Source of the DNA: Thermus thermophilus
GTDB lineage: Bacteria; Deinococcota; Deinococci; Deinococcales; Thermaceae
NCBI RefSeq assembly: GCF_019974155.1
Contig: NZ_AP025158.1
Span: 1-64,000, forward strand
Direction: 5' to 3'
Length of the DNA stretch: 64,000 nt
The notes under the pieces were generated by a model. It was not told where the DNA came from. It made no database searches and saw only the letters and a program-made list of their open reading frames with translations. The translations under genes and the position numbers were made by a program. Shown here in pieces: positions 1 to 14,545 of the stretch; the first letter of the stretch is position 1, and every line of letters starts with the position of its first letter.

Positions 1-38
1 GTGGCCCCCCCCACCACCACCACGTCGTAGCCCGCCAT
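1..38 (-). CDS. 5' end of a FAD-binding protein, probably MnmG (partial)
   Basis: The minus strand from 38 reads ATG followed by [12 protein letters not shown] and then leaves the window. This is the start of a Rossmann FAD-binding fold (beta strand VVVV then glycine turn). In many bacteria, and in Thermus, mnmG (gidA) lies divergent from dnaA next to the origin, so tRNA uridine-5-carboxymethylaminomethyl modification enzyme MnmG is the likely identity. Only 12 codons are visible, and the third glycine-turn residue reads A rather than the usual G, so another flavoprotein is possible. Confidence 0.55.
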   Translation of the reverse strand, partial: MAGYDVVVVGGA

Positions 39-65
39 CCCATCTCACTCTAGCGGGTCCCGGGG

Positions 66-71
66 TTAAAA
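66..71 (+). promoter_or_regulatory. Putative dnaA -10 element
   Basis: TAAAAT at 66-71 lies about 30 nt upstream of the TTG start of dnaA and leaves room for the GGAGGG ribosome site at about 89-94. No convincing -35 was seen. The 62-bp gap to the divergent mnmG-like gene must hold both promoters. Confidence 0.35.
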
Positions 72-100
72 TGGAGGACCGGGACGACGGAGGGGGAAGG

Positions 101-1411
101 TTGTCGCACGAGGCCGTCTGGCAACACGTTCTGGAGCACATCCGCCGCAGCATCACCGAGGTGGAGTTCCACACCTGGTTTGAAAGGATCCGCCCCTTGG
201 GGATCCGGGACGGGGTGCTGGAGCTCGCCGTGCCCACCTCCTTCGCCCTGGACTGGATCCGGCGCCACTACGCCGGCCTCATCCAGGAGGCCCTCGGCCT
301 CCTCGGGGCCCAGGCGCCCCGGTTTGAGCTCCGGGTGGTGCCCGGGGTCGTGGTCCAGGAGGACATCTTCCAGGCCGCCCCCGCCGAGGCCCCCCGGCCC
401 AAGCTCAACCCGAAGTACACCTTTGAGAACTTCGTGGTGGGGCCCAACAACTCCATGGCCCACGCCGCTGCCGTGGCCGTGGCCGAGTCCCCCGGCCGGG
501 CCTACAACCCCCTCTTCATCTACGGGGGAGTGGGCCTGGGGAAAACCCACCTGATGCACGCCGTGGGCCACTCCGTGGCCAAGCGCTTCCCTCACCTGAA
601 AATTGAGTACGTCTCCACGGAAACCTTCACCAACGAGCTCATCAACGCCATCCGCGAGGACCGAATGGCGGAGTTCCGGGAGCGGTACCGCTCCGTGGAC
701 CTCCTGCTGGTGGACGACGTCCAGTTCATCGCCGGGAAGGAGCGCACCCAGGAGGAGTTTTTCCACACCTTCAACGCCCTTTACGAGGCCCACAAGCAGA
801 TCATCCTCTCCTCCGACCGGCCGCCCAAGGACATCCTCACCCTGGAGGCGCGCCTGAGGAGCCGCTTTGAGTGGGGCCTGATCACCGACATCCAGCCCCC
901 AGACCTGGAGACCCGGATCGCCATCCTGAAGATGAACGCCGAGCAGCGGGGCCTGAGGATCCCCGAGGACGCCCTGGAGTACATCGCCCGGCAGGTCACC
1001 TCCAACATCCGGGAGCTGGAAGGGGCCCTCATGCGGGCCATCGCCTTCGCCTCCCTCAACGGCGTTGAGCTGACCCGCGCCGTGGCCGCCAAGGCCCTCT
1101 CCGACATCTTCGCCCCTAGGGAGCTGGAGGCGGACCCCTTGGAGATCATCCGCAAGGTGGCGGACCACTTTGGCCTGAAACCGGAGGAGCTCACGGGGAG
1201 CGGCCGCAAGAAGGAGGTGGTCCTCCCCCGGCAGCTCGCCATGTACCTGGTGCGGGAGCTTACCCGGGCTTCCCTGCCCGAGATCGGCCAGCTCTTCGGC
1301 GGCCGGGACCACACCACGGTCCTCTACGCCATCCAGAAGGTCCAGGAGCTCGCGGAAAGCGACCGGGAGGTGCAGGGCCTCCTCCGCACCCTCCGGGAGG
1401 CGTGCACATGA
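101..1411 (+). CDS. dnaA: Chromosomal replication initiator DnaA
   Basis: DnaA binds the boxes of the adjacent oriC and melts the origin. From TTG 101 the protein is 436 aa. Domain I is at the N-terminus ([17 protein letters not shown]). The AAA+ domain has Walker [10 protein letters not shown] near residue 145 and Walker [10 protein letters not shown]. Domain IV ends with the DnaA signature [11 protein letters not shown] near residue 400. An in-frame ATG at 71 would add 10 residues. TTG 101 is preferred because GGAGGGGGAAGG sits directly before it, SHEAVWQHV fits the start of domain I, and a -10-like TAAAAT overlaps the ATG. The stop is immediately followed by the first DnaA boxes. Confidence 0.97.
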   Translation: MSHEAVWQHVLEHIRRSITEVEFHTWFERIRPLGIRDGVLELAVPTSFALDWIRRHYAGLIQEALGLLGAQAPRFELRVVPGVVVQEDIFQAAPAEAPRPKLNPKYTFENFVVGPNNSMAHAAAVAVAESPGRAYNPLFIYGGVGLGKTHLMHAVGHSVAKRFPHLKIEYVSTETFTNELINAIREDRMAEFRERYRSVDLLLVDDVQFIAGKERTQEEFFHTFNALYEAHKQIILSSDRPPKDILTLEARLRSRFEWGLITDIQPPDLETRIAILKMNAEQRGLRIPEDALEYIARQVTSNIRELEGALMRAIAFASLNGVELTRAVAAKALSDIFAPRELEADPLEIIRKVADHFGLKPEELTGSGRKKEVVLPRQLAMYLVRELTRASLPEIGQLFGGRDHTTVLYAIQKVQELAESDREVQGLLRTLREACT

Positions 1412-1712
1412 CCCCTGTGGATAACCTGTGGATAACCCTGTGGATAACCGGGCTCAAGCTGTGGATAACCCTGTGGATAACCTGTGGAAAACCCCAGGGG
1501 GGCCGACCCCTGTGGATAACCCGCCCTTTATCCACAGGTTATCCACAGGCCGGGGCCAGTTATCCACAGCAGTTATCCACAGGCCGTTTCTCGTCCTGGA
1601 GGGCGTTTTCCCCCGCTTATCCACATTTCCACAGGCCCTACTACTACGACTACGGATCTTTAAAAGCTTTAAAAAAAAGAGTCGTAATAGCCGTTAAAGG
1701 AGGCGTTAGGCG
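1412..1712. other. oriC: Chromosomal replication origin oriC
   Basis: The dnaA-dnaN spacer holds DnaA boxes in two opposed clusters. Plus-strand TGTGGATAA lies at 1416-1424, 1427-1435, 1439-1447, 1460-1468, 1472-1480 and 1511-1519, with a TGTGGAAAA variant at 1483-1491. Minus-oriented TTATCCACA lies at 1528-1536, 1539-1547, 1560-1568, 1573-1581 and 1617-1625, with a degenerate TTTCCACA at 1626-1633. The total of 13 is what I recall being reported for the T. thermophilus origin. Box starts are 11-13 or 21 bp apart in most cases, which places them on one helical face. Confidence 0.97.
1637..1690. other. DnaA-trio-like tract and AT-rich unwinding element of oriC
   Basis: Right of the last DnaA box, a short GC step is followed by repeated TAC/GAC triplets (CTACTACTACGACTAC, 1638-1653). 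An A/T tract follows (ATCTTTAAAAGCTTTAAAAA, 1656-1675, and on to 1690). This order (box, GC, triplet repeat, AT-rich) matches the basal unwinding element described for Bacillus subtilis, where DnaA on the trios stretches one strand. The AT tract is exceptional in this GC-rich window. Confidence 0.75.
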
Positions 1713-2840
1713 ATGAACATAACGGTTCCCAAGAAACTCCTCTCGGACCAGCTTTCCCTTCTGGAGCGCATCGTCCCCTCTAGAAGCGCCAACCCCCTCT
1801 ACACCTACCTGGGGCTTTACGCCGAGGAAGGAGCTTTGGTCCTCTTCGGGACCAACGGGGAGGTGGACCTCGAGGTCCGCCTCCCCGCCGAGGCCCAAAG
1901 CCTTCCCCGGGTGCTCGTCCCCGCCCAGCCCTTCTTCCAGCTGGTGCGGAGCCTTCCCGGGGACCTCGTGGCCCTCGGCCTCGCCTCGGAGCCGGGCCAG
2001 GGGGGGCAGCTGGAGCTCTCCTCGGGGCGCTTCCGCACCCGGCTCAGCCTGGCCCCCGCCGAGGGCTACCCCGAGCTTCTGGTGCCCGAGGGGGAGGACG
2101 AGGGGGCCTTCCCCCTCCGGACGCGGATGCCCTCCGGGGAGCTCGTCAAGGCCTTGACCCACGTGCGCTACGCCGCGAGCAACGAGGAATACCGGGCCAT
2201 CTTCCGCGGGGTGCAACTGGAGTTCTCTCCCCAGGGCTTCCGGGCGGTGGCCTCCGACGGGTACCGCCTCGCCCTCTACGACCTGCCCCTGCCCCAAGGG
2301 TTCCAGGCCAAGGCCGTGGTCCCCGCCCGGAGCGTGGACGAGATGGTGCGGGTCCTGAAGGGGGCAGACGGGGCCGAGGCCGACCTTGCCTTGGGCGGGG
2401 GGGTGTTGGCCCTGGCCCTCGAGGGCGGAAGCGGGGTCCGGATGGCCCTCCGCCTCATGGAAGGGGAGTTCCCCGACTACCAGAGGGTTATCCCCCAGGA
2501 GTTCGCCCTCAAGGTCCAGGTGGAGGGAGAGGCCCTCAGGGAGGCGGTGCGCCGGGTGAGCGTCCTCTCCGACCGGCAGAACCACCGGGTAGACCTCCTT
2601 TTGGAGGAGGGCCGGATCCTCCTCTCCGCCGAGGGGGACTACGGCAAGGGGCAGGAGGAGGTGCCCGCCCAGGTGGAGGGGCCGGGCATGGCCGTGGCCT
2701 ACAACGCCCGCTACCTCCTCGAGGCCCTCGCCCCCGTGGGGGACCGGGCCCACCTGGGCATCTCCGGGCCCACGAGCCCGAGCCTCATCTGGGGGGACGG
2801 GGAGGGGTACCGGGCGGTGGTGGTGCCCCTCAGGGTCTAG
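1713..2840 (+). CDS. dnaN: DNA polymerase III beta subunit (sliding clamp)
   Basis: This 375-aa protein is the ring-shaped processivity clamp of the replicative polymerase. It begins MNITVPKKLLSDQLSLLERI, has typical clamp length with three repeated domains, and ends in the family-like RAVVVPLRV tail. The ATG at 1713 follows AAGGAGG (1697-1703) with normal spacing, so this gene is leadered, unlike many first genes here. It lies directly downstream of oriC in the classical dnaA-oriC-dnaN order. Confidence 0.97.
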   Translation: MNITVPKKLLSDQLSLLERIVPSRSANPLYTYLGLYAEEGALVLFGTNGEVDLEVRLPAEAQSLPRVLVPAQPFFQLVRSLPGDLVALGLASEPGQGGQLELSSGRFRTRLSLAPAEGYPELLVPEGEDEGAFPLRTRMPSGELVKALTHVRYAASNEEYRAIFRGVQLEFSPQGFRAVASDGYRLALYDLPLPQGFQAKAVVPARSVDEMVRVLKGADGAEADLALGGGVLALALEGGSGVRMALRLMEGEFPDYQRVIPQEFALKVQVEGEALREAVRRVSVLSDRQNHRVDLLLEEGRILLSAEGDYGKGQEEVPAQVEGPGMAVAYNARYLLEALAPVGDRAHLGISGPTSPSLIWGDGEGYRAVVVPLRV

Positions 2841-2844
2841 GGGG

Positions 2845-5572
<2,728 letters not shown>

Positions 5573-6553
5573 CTACCGGGGTAGGGTGAGCCGGTAGCGG
5601 AAGGAGCGGGCCTCCATGGGGTCCAGGACCGCCTCGAGGCGGTACCCTTCCGGCAGGAGAACCGCGCCGGGGAAGTCCAGCCGGAATCCCCGGGGAAAGG
5701 TTTCGGCGAGGAGCAGGCGGACGGGGTAGGGGTAAGGGTTTTCCAGGCGGGTCTCCACGCGGTAGGTGGCCTCCTTCTCCCCCTGGGAGAGGAGGGCCAC
5801 CTCGCGGACGAGGCGCGCCCTGAGGTCCTGGCCCAGCCAGGCCTCCGCCACCCCGCCCTCGGGCGTGGCGGGAAGGAGGGCCTGGCCCAGGAAGCGCCCT
5901 TCCTCCACCACTTCCAGGGGCCCTGGGGCCAGGGGGAAGGGGGCCAGGAAGCGGAGGCCCCGCTCCAAGGGGAGCACTCCCTGGGGCCGGAAGGGGCCTT
6001 GGTAGCGGAGAAGCCTTTCAGGCTCCACCGCCTGCCGCAGGAAGGGAAGCTCGGTGGTGCCGGGGAAAAGGGTCCTTGGGGGAAGCTCATAGCGGAAAAG
6101 GCCGAAGGGGTTTTCCGGGGCTTCCTCCAGGGCGCGGAGGGCGGCCTGGGGGAGGACCTTGGCCCGCACCTCCCCGGCGAAGAGGGTGAGCCTTTCCGCC
6201 CTCAGGGCCTCCCCTTCCAGCCTGAGGCGGGCCCAGGCGGTGAGGGCGGTTCCGTCCAGGGTGTAGAAAACCTCCCCGGAAAGCCCCGTGTAGAGGTAGC
6301 GGAGCGTCGCCTTCCCCTCCCCCCGGTAGCGGAAGAGCACGGCGCTTCCCTGGAAGACCCTTTCCGTCTCCTCTACCCCCAGAAGGCGCAGGGAGCCGGG
6401 GAGGATGCGGCCGAGCTTCTCCCCGGCCAGGTAGACCCAGGCCACGGGGGGGAGGTCCACGGGCTCCTTGACCTCGGCGAAGCCGGGGTAGACCGCCACC
6501 TCCTGGGCCACGGCGGAAAGGCTCAGGGCAAGGAGGGCGAGGCGTTTTCTCAT
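5573..6553 (-). CDS. Exported DUF4139-like protein of unknown function
   Basis: The protein is 326 aa. The N-terminus [17 protein letters not shown] is a signal peptide, so it is probably exported. The middle section (LRYLYTGLSGEVFYTLDG through RAERLTLFAGEV) and the C-terminal part (VETRLENPYPYPVRLLLAE through RSFRYRLTLPR) resemble the beta-rich DUF4139 fold, with its nominal Y-x-L...N-x-T layout and the Ig-like tail. Function is not known. Its ATG overlaps the stop of the MBL-fold gene (ATGA), so it is the last gene of the dxs transcription unit. Confidence 0.55.
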   Translation of the reverse strand: MRKRLALLALSLSAVAQEVAVYPGFAEVKEPVDLPPVAWVYLAGEKLGRILPGSLRLLGVEETERVFQGSAVLFRYRGEGKATLRYLYTGLSGEVFYTLDGTALTAWARLRLEGEALRAERLTLFAGEVRAKVLPQAALRALEEAPENPFGLFRYELPPRTLFPGTTELPFLRQAVEPERLLRYQGPFRPQGVLPLERGLRFLAPFPLAPGPLEVVEEGRFLGQALLPATPEGGVAEAWLGQDLRARLVREVALLSQGEKEATYRVETRLENPYPYPVRLLLAETFPRGFRLDFPGAVLLPEGYRLEAVLDPMEARSFRYRLTLPR

Positions 6554-7164
6554 ACCCCCAGTCTACGGGCGATCGCGGCCACCTCCTCCCTGCTCAAAGG
6601 CCCCCCGTGGCCCAGGTAGACCCGCTCTACCCCAAGCTCCAGGATCTTGCGCACCGTCTTCCGGGCCAGGGCGTGGTCCTCGTTGATGAACCTCGGGGGA
6701 AGGCCCTTTCCCCTGAGGGCATCCCCGGCCAGGAGGACGCCTTCCCGCAAAAGCCCCACCTGGCCCAGGGTGTGCCCCGGGAGGTGGACCACCCGGAAGC
6801 CGAAGACCTCCATTCCCTCCTCTGCGGGGGCGAGGGCCTCCTCCGGGATCGCCGGCCCCAGGTTGGCCAGGGCCCTTCCCAAGAGGGGGAGGGGAAGAGG
6901 CGGGCGGGGCTTCCTTTTGGTGAGGTAGGGCCACTCCTGCGGGTGGGCGAGGACCGGCACCCGGAACCTTTCCCAAAGGGCCCGGGCCCCCCCGGCGTGG
7001 TCCAGGTGGTGGTGGGTGAGGAAGAGGAGCTTGGGGGGCTCTTGGAGGAGGGAGAGGAGCCTTCTGGCCTCCCAGGGAAGCCCGGCGTCCACCAGGAAGT
7101 ACCCCCCTTCCACCGGGACGCGGTAGAGGTTGGCGGCAAAGCGCAGGACCTCAGGCCCGCTCAT
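6550..7164 (-). CDS. MBL-fold metallo-hydrolase
   Basis: This is a 204-aa metallo-beta-lactamase-fold enzyme. Metal ligands are visible in [12 protein letters not shown] (HxHxDH form, THHHLDH), in [12 protein letters not shown] and in LLAGDAL, with a last histidine in [10 protein letters not shown]. The substrate is not identifiable from sequence; glyoxalase-II-like or lactonase-like activities are possible. The ATG at 7164 overlaps the end of dxs by 14 nt and the stop overlaps the DUF4139-like gene by 4 nt, so the gene depends on the dxs transcript. Confidence 0.85.
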   Translation of the reverse strand: MSGPEVLRFAANLYRVPVEGGYFLVDAGLPWEARRLLSLLQEPPKLLFLTHHHLDHAGGARALWERFRVPVLAHPQEWPYLTKRKPRPPLPLPLLGRALANLGPAIPEEALAPAEEGMEVFGFRVVHLPGHTLGQVGLLREGVLLAGDALRGKGLPPRFINEDHALARKTVRKILELGVERVYLGHGGPLSREEVAAIARRLGV

Positions 7165-8998
7165 GCACCAAGGCCACCCCCATGGCCGCCAGGGCCTTCC
7201 GGATCCCTTCGGCGTCAATGCCCGCCTGGCGGTGGAGGCTCGGGATCGCCCCGTGCTCAAAGAAGCGGTCGGGAAGGCCGAGGACCTGGATCTCGGGCTT
7301 TAAGCCCATCTCGTTTAGGGCTTCCAGCACCGCGCTCCCAAACCCGCCCATCCTCTGGTGGTCCTCCACGGTGAGGAGCTTGTAGCGGGCAAGCGCCCTC
7401 AGCATCTCCCGGTCCAGGGGCTTGAGGAAGCGGGCGTTCACCACCCCCACCCTGGGGTCGTCCCCGGCGGCCTCGAGGGCGTACCTCAGGGTCTTGCCGA
7501 AGGCCAGGATATAGACCTCCGTCCCCTCCTTCAGCACCTCCCACTTCCCCCAGGCGATCTCCGGCCAGGCGCCCTCGGGGGCCCGCTCCACGTTGTCCCG
7601 GGGGTAGCGGATGGCCACGGGGCCTCCCACCTCCAGGGCCTTTTTCAGCATGGCCCGGAGCTCCAGGGCGTCCTTGGGGGCGGCGATCTGGAGGTTGGGA
7701 ATGGTCCTGAGGTAGGCGATGTCAAAGACCCCGTGGTGGGTGGCCCCGTCCGCCCCCACGATCCCCGCCCGGTCAATGGCGAAGACCACGGGGAGGTTCT
7801 CAATGGCCACGTCGTGGATCACCTGGTCGTAGGCCCGCTGCAGGAAGGTGGAGTAGATGGCCACGATGGGTTTCATCCCCCGGAGGGCGAGCCCCGCCGC
7901 CGTGGTCACCGCCACGTCCTCGCAGATCCCCACGTCCAGGTAGCGCTCCGGGTGCTCCAAGGAGTAGCGCACGAGCCCCGAGCCCTCCCGCATGGCCGGG
8001 GTGAGGACGAAGAGCCTGGGCTCCATGTGGGCAAGCTCGGTGACGGCGTCCCCAAAGGCCTGGCTCCAGGTGTACCCCTTGGACACCTTCTCCGGCTTCT
8101 TGGGGTCAAAGCCCGGGGGGCCGTGCCAGTAGATGGGGTCGGCCTCGGCCACCTTGTAGCCCTTGCCCTTCTTCGTGACCACGTGGAGGAGGGTGGGGCC
8201 GTCCAGGGCCTTGAGGTGCTCCAGGATGTGGATGAGCCCCTTGAGGTCGTGCCCGTCCACCGGGCCCACGTAGCGGATGCCCCAGGCGTAGAAGGGGTTC
8301 TCCTGGTGGAGGATGAGCTTCGCCGCCTCCTTGGCCCGGTCCACGAGGCCGAAGAGCTGGGGGGAGATGCGTTCCAGGATGTTCTTCCCCAGCTTCTCCG
8401 CGTCCTGGACCCACTTCCTGATCTGGAGCTCCTTGAAGTACTTGTTGAGGGCCCCCACGTTCTCGGAGATGCTCATCTCGTTGTCGTTGAGGACGATGAG
8501 CATCCGCTTCTGGAGCTCCCCGATCTTGTTGAGGGCGGCGAGGGCCATCCCCCCCGTCAAGGCCCCGTCCCCGATCACCGCCACCACGTGGTAGTCCTCC
8601 CCCATGAGGTCCCGGGCGAGGACCATCCCCAAGGCGTTGGCGAGGGAGGTGGAGGCGTGGCCCGCGGTGATGGCGTCGTGGGGGGACTCGGAGACCTTGG
8701 TGAACCCGGAGATCCCCCCTTCCTTCCGCAGGGTGTGGAACCGGTCCTTGCGCCCCGTGACGAGCTTGTGGGCGTAGGCCTGGTGCCCCACGTCAAAGAG
8801 GATCCGGTCCCTGGGGGAGTCAAAGACCCGGTGCAGGGCGAGGATGAGTTCCACCGCCCCCAGGGAGCTCGCCAGGTGCCCGCCGTTTTGCGCCGTGACC
8901 CGGATGATCTCGCTCCGGATCTCCTCGGCCAGGAGGAGAAGCTCCTCCAGGCTCAGGCGCTTCAGGTCCTCGGGGCTGTTCACCTTGTCCAAGATCAT
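7151..8998 (-). CDS. dxs: 1-deoxy-D-xylulose-5-phosphate synthase
   Basis: Dxs condenses pyruvate with glyceraldehyde-3-phosphate, the first step of the MEP isoprenoid pathway that feeds carotenoids and quinones. The protein is 615 aa from ATG 8998. The thiamin-diphosphate motif [18 protein letters not shown] leads to [10 protein letters not shown], and the transketolase pyrimidine domain carries [16 protein letters not shown] at 9010 would add four residues and overlap the lipoprotein stop. ATG with GAGGTG before it is preferred. It heads the overlapping set dxs, MBL hydrolase and DUF4139-like. Confidence 0.96.
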   Translation of the reverse strand: MILDKVNSPEDLKRLSLEELLLLAEEIRSEIIRVTAQNGGHLASSLGAVELILALHRVFDSPRDRILFDVGHQAYAHKLVTGRKDRFHTLRKEGGISGFTKVSESPHDAITAGHASTSLANALGMVLARDLMGEDYHVVAVIGDGALTGGMALAALNKIGELQKRMLIVLNDNEMSISENVGALNKYFKELQIRKWVQDAEKLGKNILERISPQLFGLVDRAKEAAKLILHQENPFYAWGIRYVGPVDGHDLKGLIHILEHLKALDGPTLLHVVTKKGKGYKVAEADPIYWHGPPGFDPKKPEKVSKGYTWSQAFGDAVTELAHMEPRLFVLTPAMREGSGLVRYSLEHPERYLDVGICEDVAVTTAAGLALRGMKPIVAIYSTFLQRAYDQVIHDVAIENLPVVFAIDRAGIVGADGATHHGVFDIAYLRTIPNLQIAAPKDALELRAMLKKALEVGGPVAIRYPRDNVERAPEGAWPEIAWGKWEVLKEGTEVYILAFGKTLRYALEAAGDDPRVGVVNARFLKPLDREMLRALARYKLLTVEDHQRMGGFGSAVLEALNEMGLKPEIQVLGLPDRFFEHGAIPSLHRQAGIDAEGIRKALAAMGVALVHERA

Positions 8999-9006
8999 GG
9001 CGCACC

Positions 9007-9651
9007 TCACCGGAAGTTGCGCTCCGTAAGAAGCCTCCCCTCCCGGGTCCGGACCTCCCCCACCTTGGGGGCGAACCAGACCTCGTAGAGGGCCTCGCCC
9101 TTTTCGTCCCGGTAGCGTTGCCGGATGCGGAAGACCCGGAACACCCCTGCGGGCACCCGCACCTCCTTCTCCTCCAGAACCTCAAAGGTGTAGGCGAGCC
9201 GCCCAGAGGCCAAAGGCCTTTCCCCCTGGGGGGTGAGGAGGGTGGCCCTGACCTCGCTTTCCCCGCCCCAGCGGTAGCCCGCGGCGAGGAGCCCCTCCGG
9301 GGGATACTCGGGGATGGGCGGGGCGAAGACCACCCGGGCCGAGGGGTCTTCAAAGCCGAAAAGGCGCACGCCGAAAGGCCCCACCCCCCGGTAGTAGACC
9401 CGGTTCTCCCCCCGGCCGAAGCTCCGGAACCTCAAGACCTCCTCCCCCTGGAACACGGCGGGGCCCTCCACCCGGACCCGGTAGGGGGGGTTGGAGAGGG
9501 GCTCGCCTTCCGGGAGGTAGCTCCACTCCAGCCCGGTGGCCGCGGGGTAAAACGCCTCCACCCGAAGCTCGGGCCGCGCCTCCGGGGCCTGGGTGACCTG
9601 GGGGGCGCAGGCGGCGACGAGAAGGGCGAGGGCCATAAGGTACCGCTTCAT
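9007..9651 (-). CDS. Putative lipoprotein of unknown function
   Basis: The protein is 214 aa. [15 protein letters not shown] is a lipoprotein signal peptide with lipobox VAAC, so the mature protein should be lipidated at Cys15. The rest is beta-rich and contains [22 protein letters not shown], a pattern seen in bacterial lipoproteins of unknown role. TAAACT lies 8 nt before the ATG, suggesting a leaderless start. The stop lies 8 nt upstream of the dxs ATG, so it is probably the first gene of that operon. Confidence 0.75.
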   Translation of the reverse strand: MKRYLMALALLVAACAPQVTQAPEARPELRVEAFYPAATGLEWSYLPEGEPLSNPPYRVRVEGPAVFQGEEVLRFRSFGRGENRVYYRGVGPFGVRLFGFEDPSARVVFAPPIPEYPPEGLLAAGYRWGGESEVRATLLTPQGERPLASGRLAYTFEVLEEKEVRVPAGVFRVFRIRQRYRDEKGEALYEVWFAPKVGEVRTREGRLLTERNFR

Positions 9652-9694
9652 CCTAGGGAAGTTTACCCCCTGGGTCTTGGGCCTGGGCCACGGT

Positions 9695-10357
9695 CTACGC
9701 CTGCCCGAGCTCCCGCTTTAGGCGAAGGAGGTCTTCCTCCACCTCTTTTTCGGCGGAGAGGGCCTGGAACTCCTTCTCCAGGTCGGTCTGGTCCAGGGCC
9801 TCGAGGGCCTGGTGCCGGTCCTCCATGGCCAGGATCCTCGCCTCCATCTCCTCAAAGGCCTCCAGGGCCGGGTGCTGGTCCAGGCGCGACTCCATCCGCC
9901 GTACCGCTTCTGCGGCCTCCACCCCCTTCTTCCGGGCGAGGAGGAGTTTTTTGCGGGCCTCGGCCTCCTCGATTTTGGCCTCGAGGGCCTTGAGCTGGGT
10001 CATGAGGCGCTCGGTGAGGGCCTTGTGCTCGGCAAGCTGGGCTTTGAAGCCCTCCGCCAGGTCCAAGGCCCGCTTCTTCCGCTTCAAAGCCTCCCGGGCG
10101 AGGTCCTCGCGGCCCGCCTTCAGGGCCTCCCTGGCCTTCTCCTCCCAGAGGGCCGCTTCCCGCTCGTGGCTCTCCACTTCCCGCTCCAGGCGCTTTTGCT
10201 CCGCCAGGGCCTCCGCCACCTGCTCCCGGGCTTCCCGGAGGGCTTGCTTCATGTCCAAAAGGGCCTGTTCAATGATCTTCTCCGGGTCCTCCGCCCGGCG
10301 CAAAAGGTCGTTGAGGTTGGCGCGAACAAGCCGGCTTAGCCGATCCCAAAGGGTCAT
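9695..10357 (-). CDS. pspA: PspA/IM30 family membrane-stress protein
   Basis: The 220-aa protein is almost entirely charged coiled coil. The N-terminal amphipathic part MTLWDRLSRLVRANLNDLL is followed by RAEDPEKIIEQALLDM, which is diagnostic of PspA/Vipp1 (ESCRT-III superfamily) proteins that assemble on damaged membranes. The start is fixed by GAAGGAGG just upstream. A longer frame reading back to 10783 only crosses the neighbouring IS. TATACT (minus strand, 10378-10383) is a likely -10. Confidence 0.9.
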   Translation of the reverse strand: MTLWDRLSRLVRANLNDLLRRAEDPEKIIEQALLDMKQALREAREQVAEALAEQKRLEREVESHEREAALWEEKAREALKAGREDLAREALKRKKRALDLAEGFKAQLAEHKALTERLMTQLKALEAKIEEAEARKKLLLARKKGVEAAEAVRRMESRLDQHPALEAFEEMEARILAMEDRHQALEALDQTDLEKEFQALSAEKEVEEDLLRLKRELGQA

Positions 10358-10399
10358 GGGAACCTCCTTCGCCCCGAAGTATACCCCTTGGGAGACCCG

Positions 10400-10408
10400 G
10401 GGGGATGT
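10400..10408. repeat. Target-site duplication, left copy (IS at 10409)
   Basis: GGGGGATGT directly precedes the left inverted repeat and matches 11210-11218 on the other side. Confidence 0.7.
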
Positions 10409-11209
10409 GGGCTTGCCTTGCAAAGGTCGGGACGACGGGTGTATAGTCCCGCCCCGATGGGCAAGCGAGGCTTCGTTCGCCGGGAGGCAAGCCCCAAGGA
10501 GGTCCTGGAACACTGCCTGCGCCTGGCCCGGGAGGCGGCCCCTCCCACCCCCAAAGGCAAGCGGGGCCGCCCCTGGCGCTACGACCACGCCCTTTACCTG
10601 GCCCTCCTTCTCTTCCGCGCCTTCTTCCGCCTCACCTACCGCAAGACGGAAGCCCTCCTCCAGGACCTCATGGAAGGCCCCTTCCCTTCCCACCAGTCCC
10701 TGGCCCGCTACGCCGTGCACCACCTGGACCCCAAGCTCCTTGAGGCCCTCCTGGAGAGGCTTGCCCGGGAACTGGAGGCCCACCTGGCCTCCTTGCCTTC
10801 CCCTGAAGGGGATGGCCCTCCAGAGGGTGGAAGCGAGGAGGGGCAGGGGCCGGGAGGCCCCCAGGCCTCTTCCCCAGAAGCCCCTCCCGGGGCGCTTTCC
10901 CCCCCTCTACCTCATGGACACCACGGGGCTGGCCTACCGGAGCAAGGACCGGCTTCTCCGCTTCCGCCGGGGGAAGGAGGTGCGGTGGGTGCGGGAGGGG
11001 TGGGACCTTGAGGTGTACCGGTTTCGCGGGGTGGTGGAGGGGGTGTTTGGGGGGATGAAGACGCGGCTGGGTGGGGGGTACCTTTGGGAGCGGAAGCCTT
11101 GGACGGCGAGGCTCCGGGCCTTTTTGGAGCTCATCGCCTACGGCCTTAGGGTTCTTCTCTCCCTCCTCCCGCCCCCTCCGGGGTACAAGGCGATTTACTA
11201 GGCAAGCCC
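10409..11209 (+). mobile_element. Decayed IS5-like insertion sequence with intact ends
   Basis: The element is about 801 bp. Perfect 10-bp inverted repeats GGGCTTGCCT (10409-10418) and AGGCAAGCCC (11200-11209) flank a broken transposase. The 9-bp sequence GGGGGATGT is repeated directly outside both ends (10400-10408 and 11210-11218), a target duplication of the length made by the IS903 group of the IS5 family. Internal promoter elements TTGCAA (10418-10423) and TATAGT (10442-10447) lie 18 bp apart before the transposase start. The right duplication touches the -35 box of the rRNA promoter. Confidence 0.75.
10457..11201 (+). pseudogene. IS5-like transposase, frameshifted and internally deleted
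   Basis: The first frame from ATG 10457 reads MGKRGFVRREASPKEVLEHC, then GRPWRYDHALYLALLLFRAFFRLTYRKTEALL, a typical IS5-type N-terminal DNA-binding region. After about residue 115 the sense moves to another frame, which gives LYLMDTTGLAYRSKDRLLRF (first catalytic Asp) and FRGVVEGVFGGMKTRLGG (catalytic Glu region) to a stop at 11201. The stretch that should carry the second Asp is absent: RGKEVRWV runs straight into REGWDLEVYRFRG. The gene therefore has at least one frameshift plus an internal deletion and cannot make an active transposase. Confidence 0.75.
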
Positions 11210-11218
11210 GGGGGATGT
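11210..11218. repeat. Target-site duplication, right copy (IS at 10409)
   Basis: GGGGGATGT immediately follows the right inverted repeat. Its last T is also the first T of the TTGACA -35 box of the 23S promoter. Confidence 0.7.
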
Positions 11219-11246
11219 TGACAAGGAAAAGCCAGGGTGCTAACTT
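11218..11246 (+). promoter_or_regulatory. Promoter of the 23S-5S-tRNA-Gly operon
   Basis: Consensus TTGACA (11218-11223) and TAACTT (11241-11246) are 17 bp apart and about 80 bp upstream of the 23S gene. The IS ends right at the -35, so any upstream activating sequence has been replaced by IS DNA. Confidence 0.75.
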
Positions 11247-11326
11247 AGGGATTGCGCTGCCCTGAGGGGGGTAGCGGGGGATCTTGAAAGCTGGGGTGGA
11301 TGAAGGGCTTTGAGGGTCCTTTGAGG

Positions 11327-14214
<2,888 letters not shown>

Positions 14215-14296
14215 CCTCCATCCGCACTCATCCCATCCCACCCCAGCAACCCCCTACCCCCCGCAGCGCGGGATTTTGAAAACCCAAAACACCAGA

Positions 14297-14417
14297 ATCC
14301 CCCGTGCCCATAGCGGCGTGGAACCACCCGTTCCCATTCCGAACACGGAAGTGAAACGCGCCAGCGCCGATGGTACTGGGCGGGCGACCGCCTGGGAGAG
14401 TAGGTCGGTGCGGGGGA
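14297..14417 (+). rRNA. 5S ribosomal RNA
   Basis: The gene is about 121 nt. The ends ATCCCCCG and CGGGGGAT pair. The internal sequence CCGTTCCCATTCCGAACACGG is the characteristic 5S loop C / helix III region, and TGGTACTGGGCGG and GAGAGTAGG are also present. It lies 82 nt downstream of 23S in the same transcript. Confidence 0.95.
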
Positions 14418-14428
14418 TTTTCCCTTTC

Positions 14429-14504
<76 letters not shown>

Positions 14505-14511
14505 ATCCCCT

Positions 14512-14545
14512 AACCCCCCAGGACACAAACCTGGGGGGTTTATCC
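14512..14545. terminator. Terminator after the rRNA operon, probably bidirectional
   Basis: An 11-bp stem AACCCCCCAGG (14512-14522) / CCTGGGGGGTT (14530-14540) with a 7-nt loop is followed by a T-rich stretch. The minus-strand gene ending at 14540 runs into the same hairpin from the other side. Confidence 0.85.

Noticed and set aside
1412-1640. CRISPR array suggested by repeated TGTGGATAA
   Set aside because: Repeats are 9 bp, in both orientations and with irregular short gaps; they are DnaA boxes. No CRISPR array or cas gene was seen anywhere in the window.
7358-9088. 576-codon plus-strand frame over dxs
   Set aside because: Antisense shadow of dxs with no recognisable motif.
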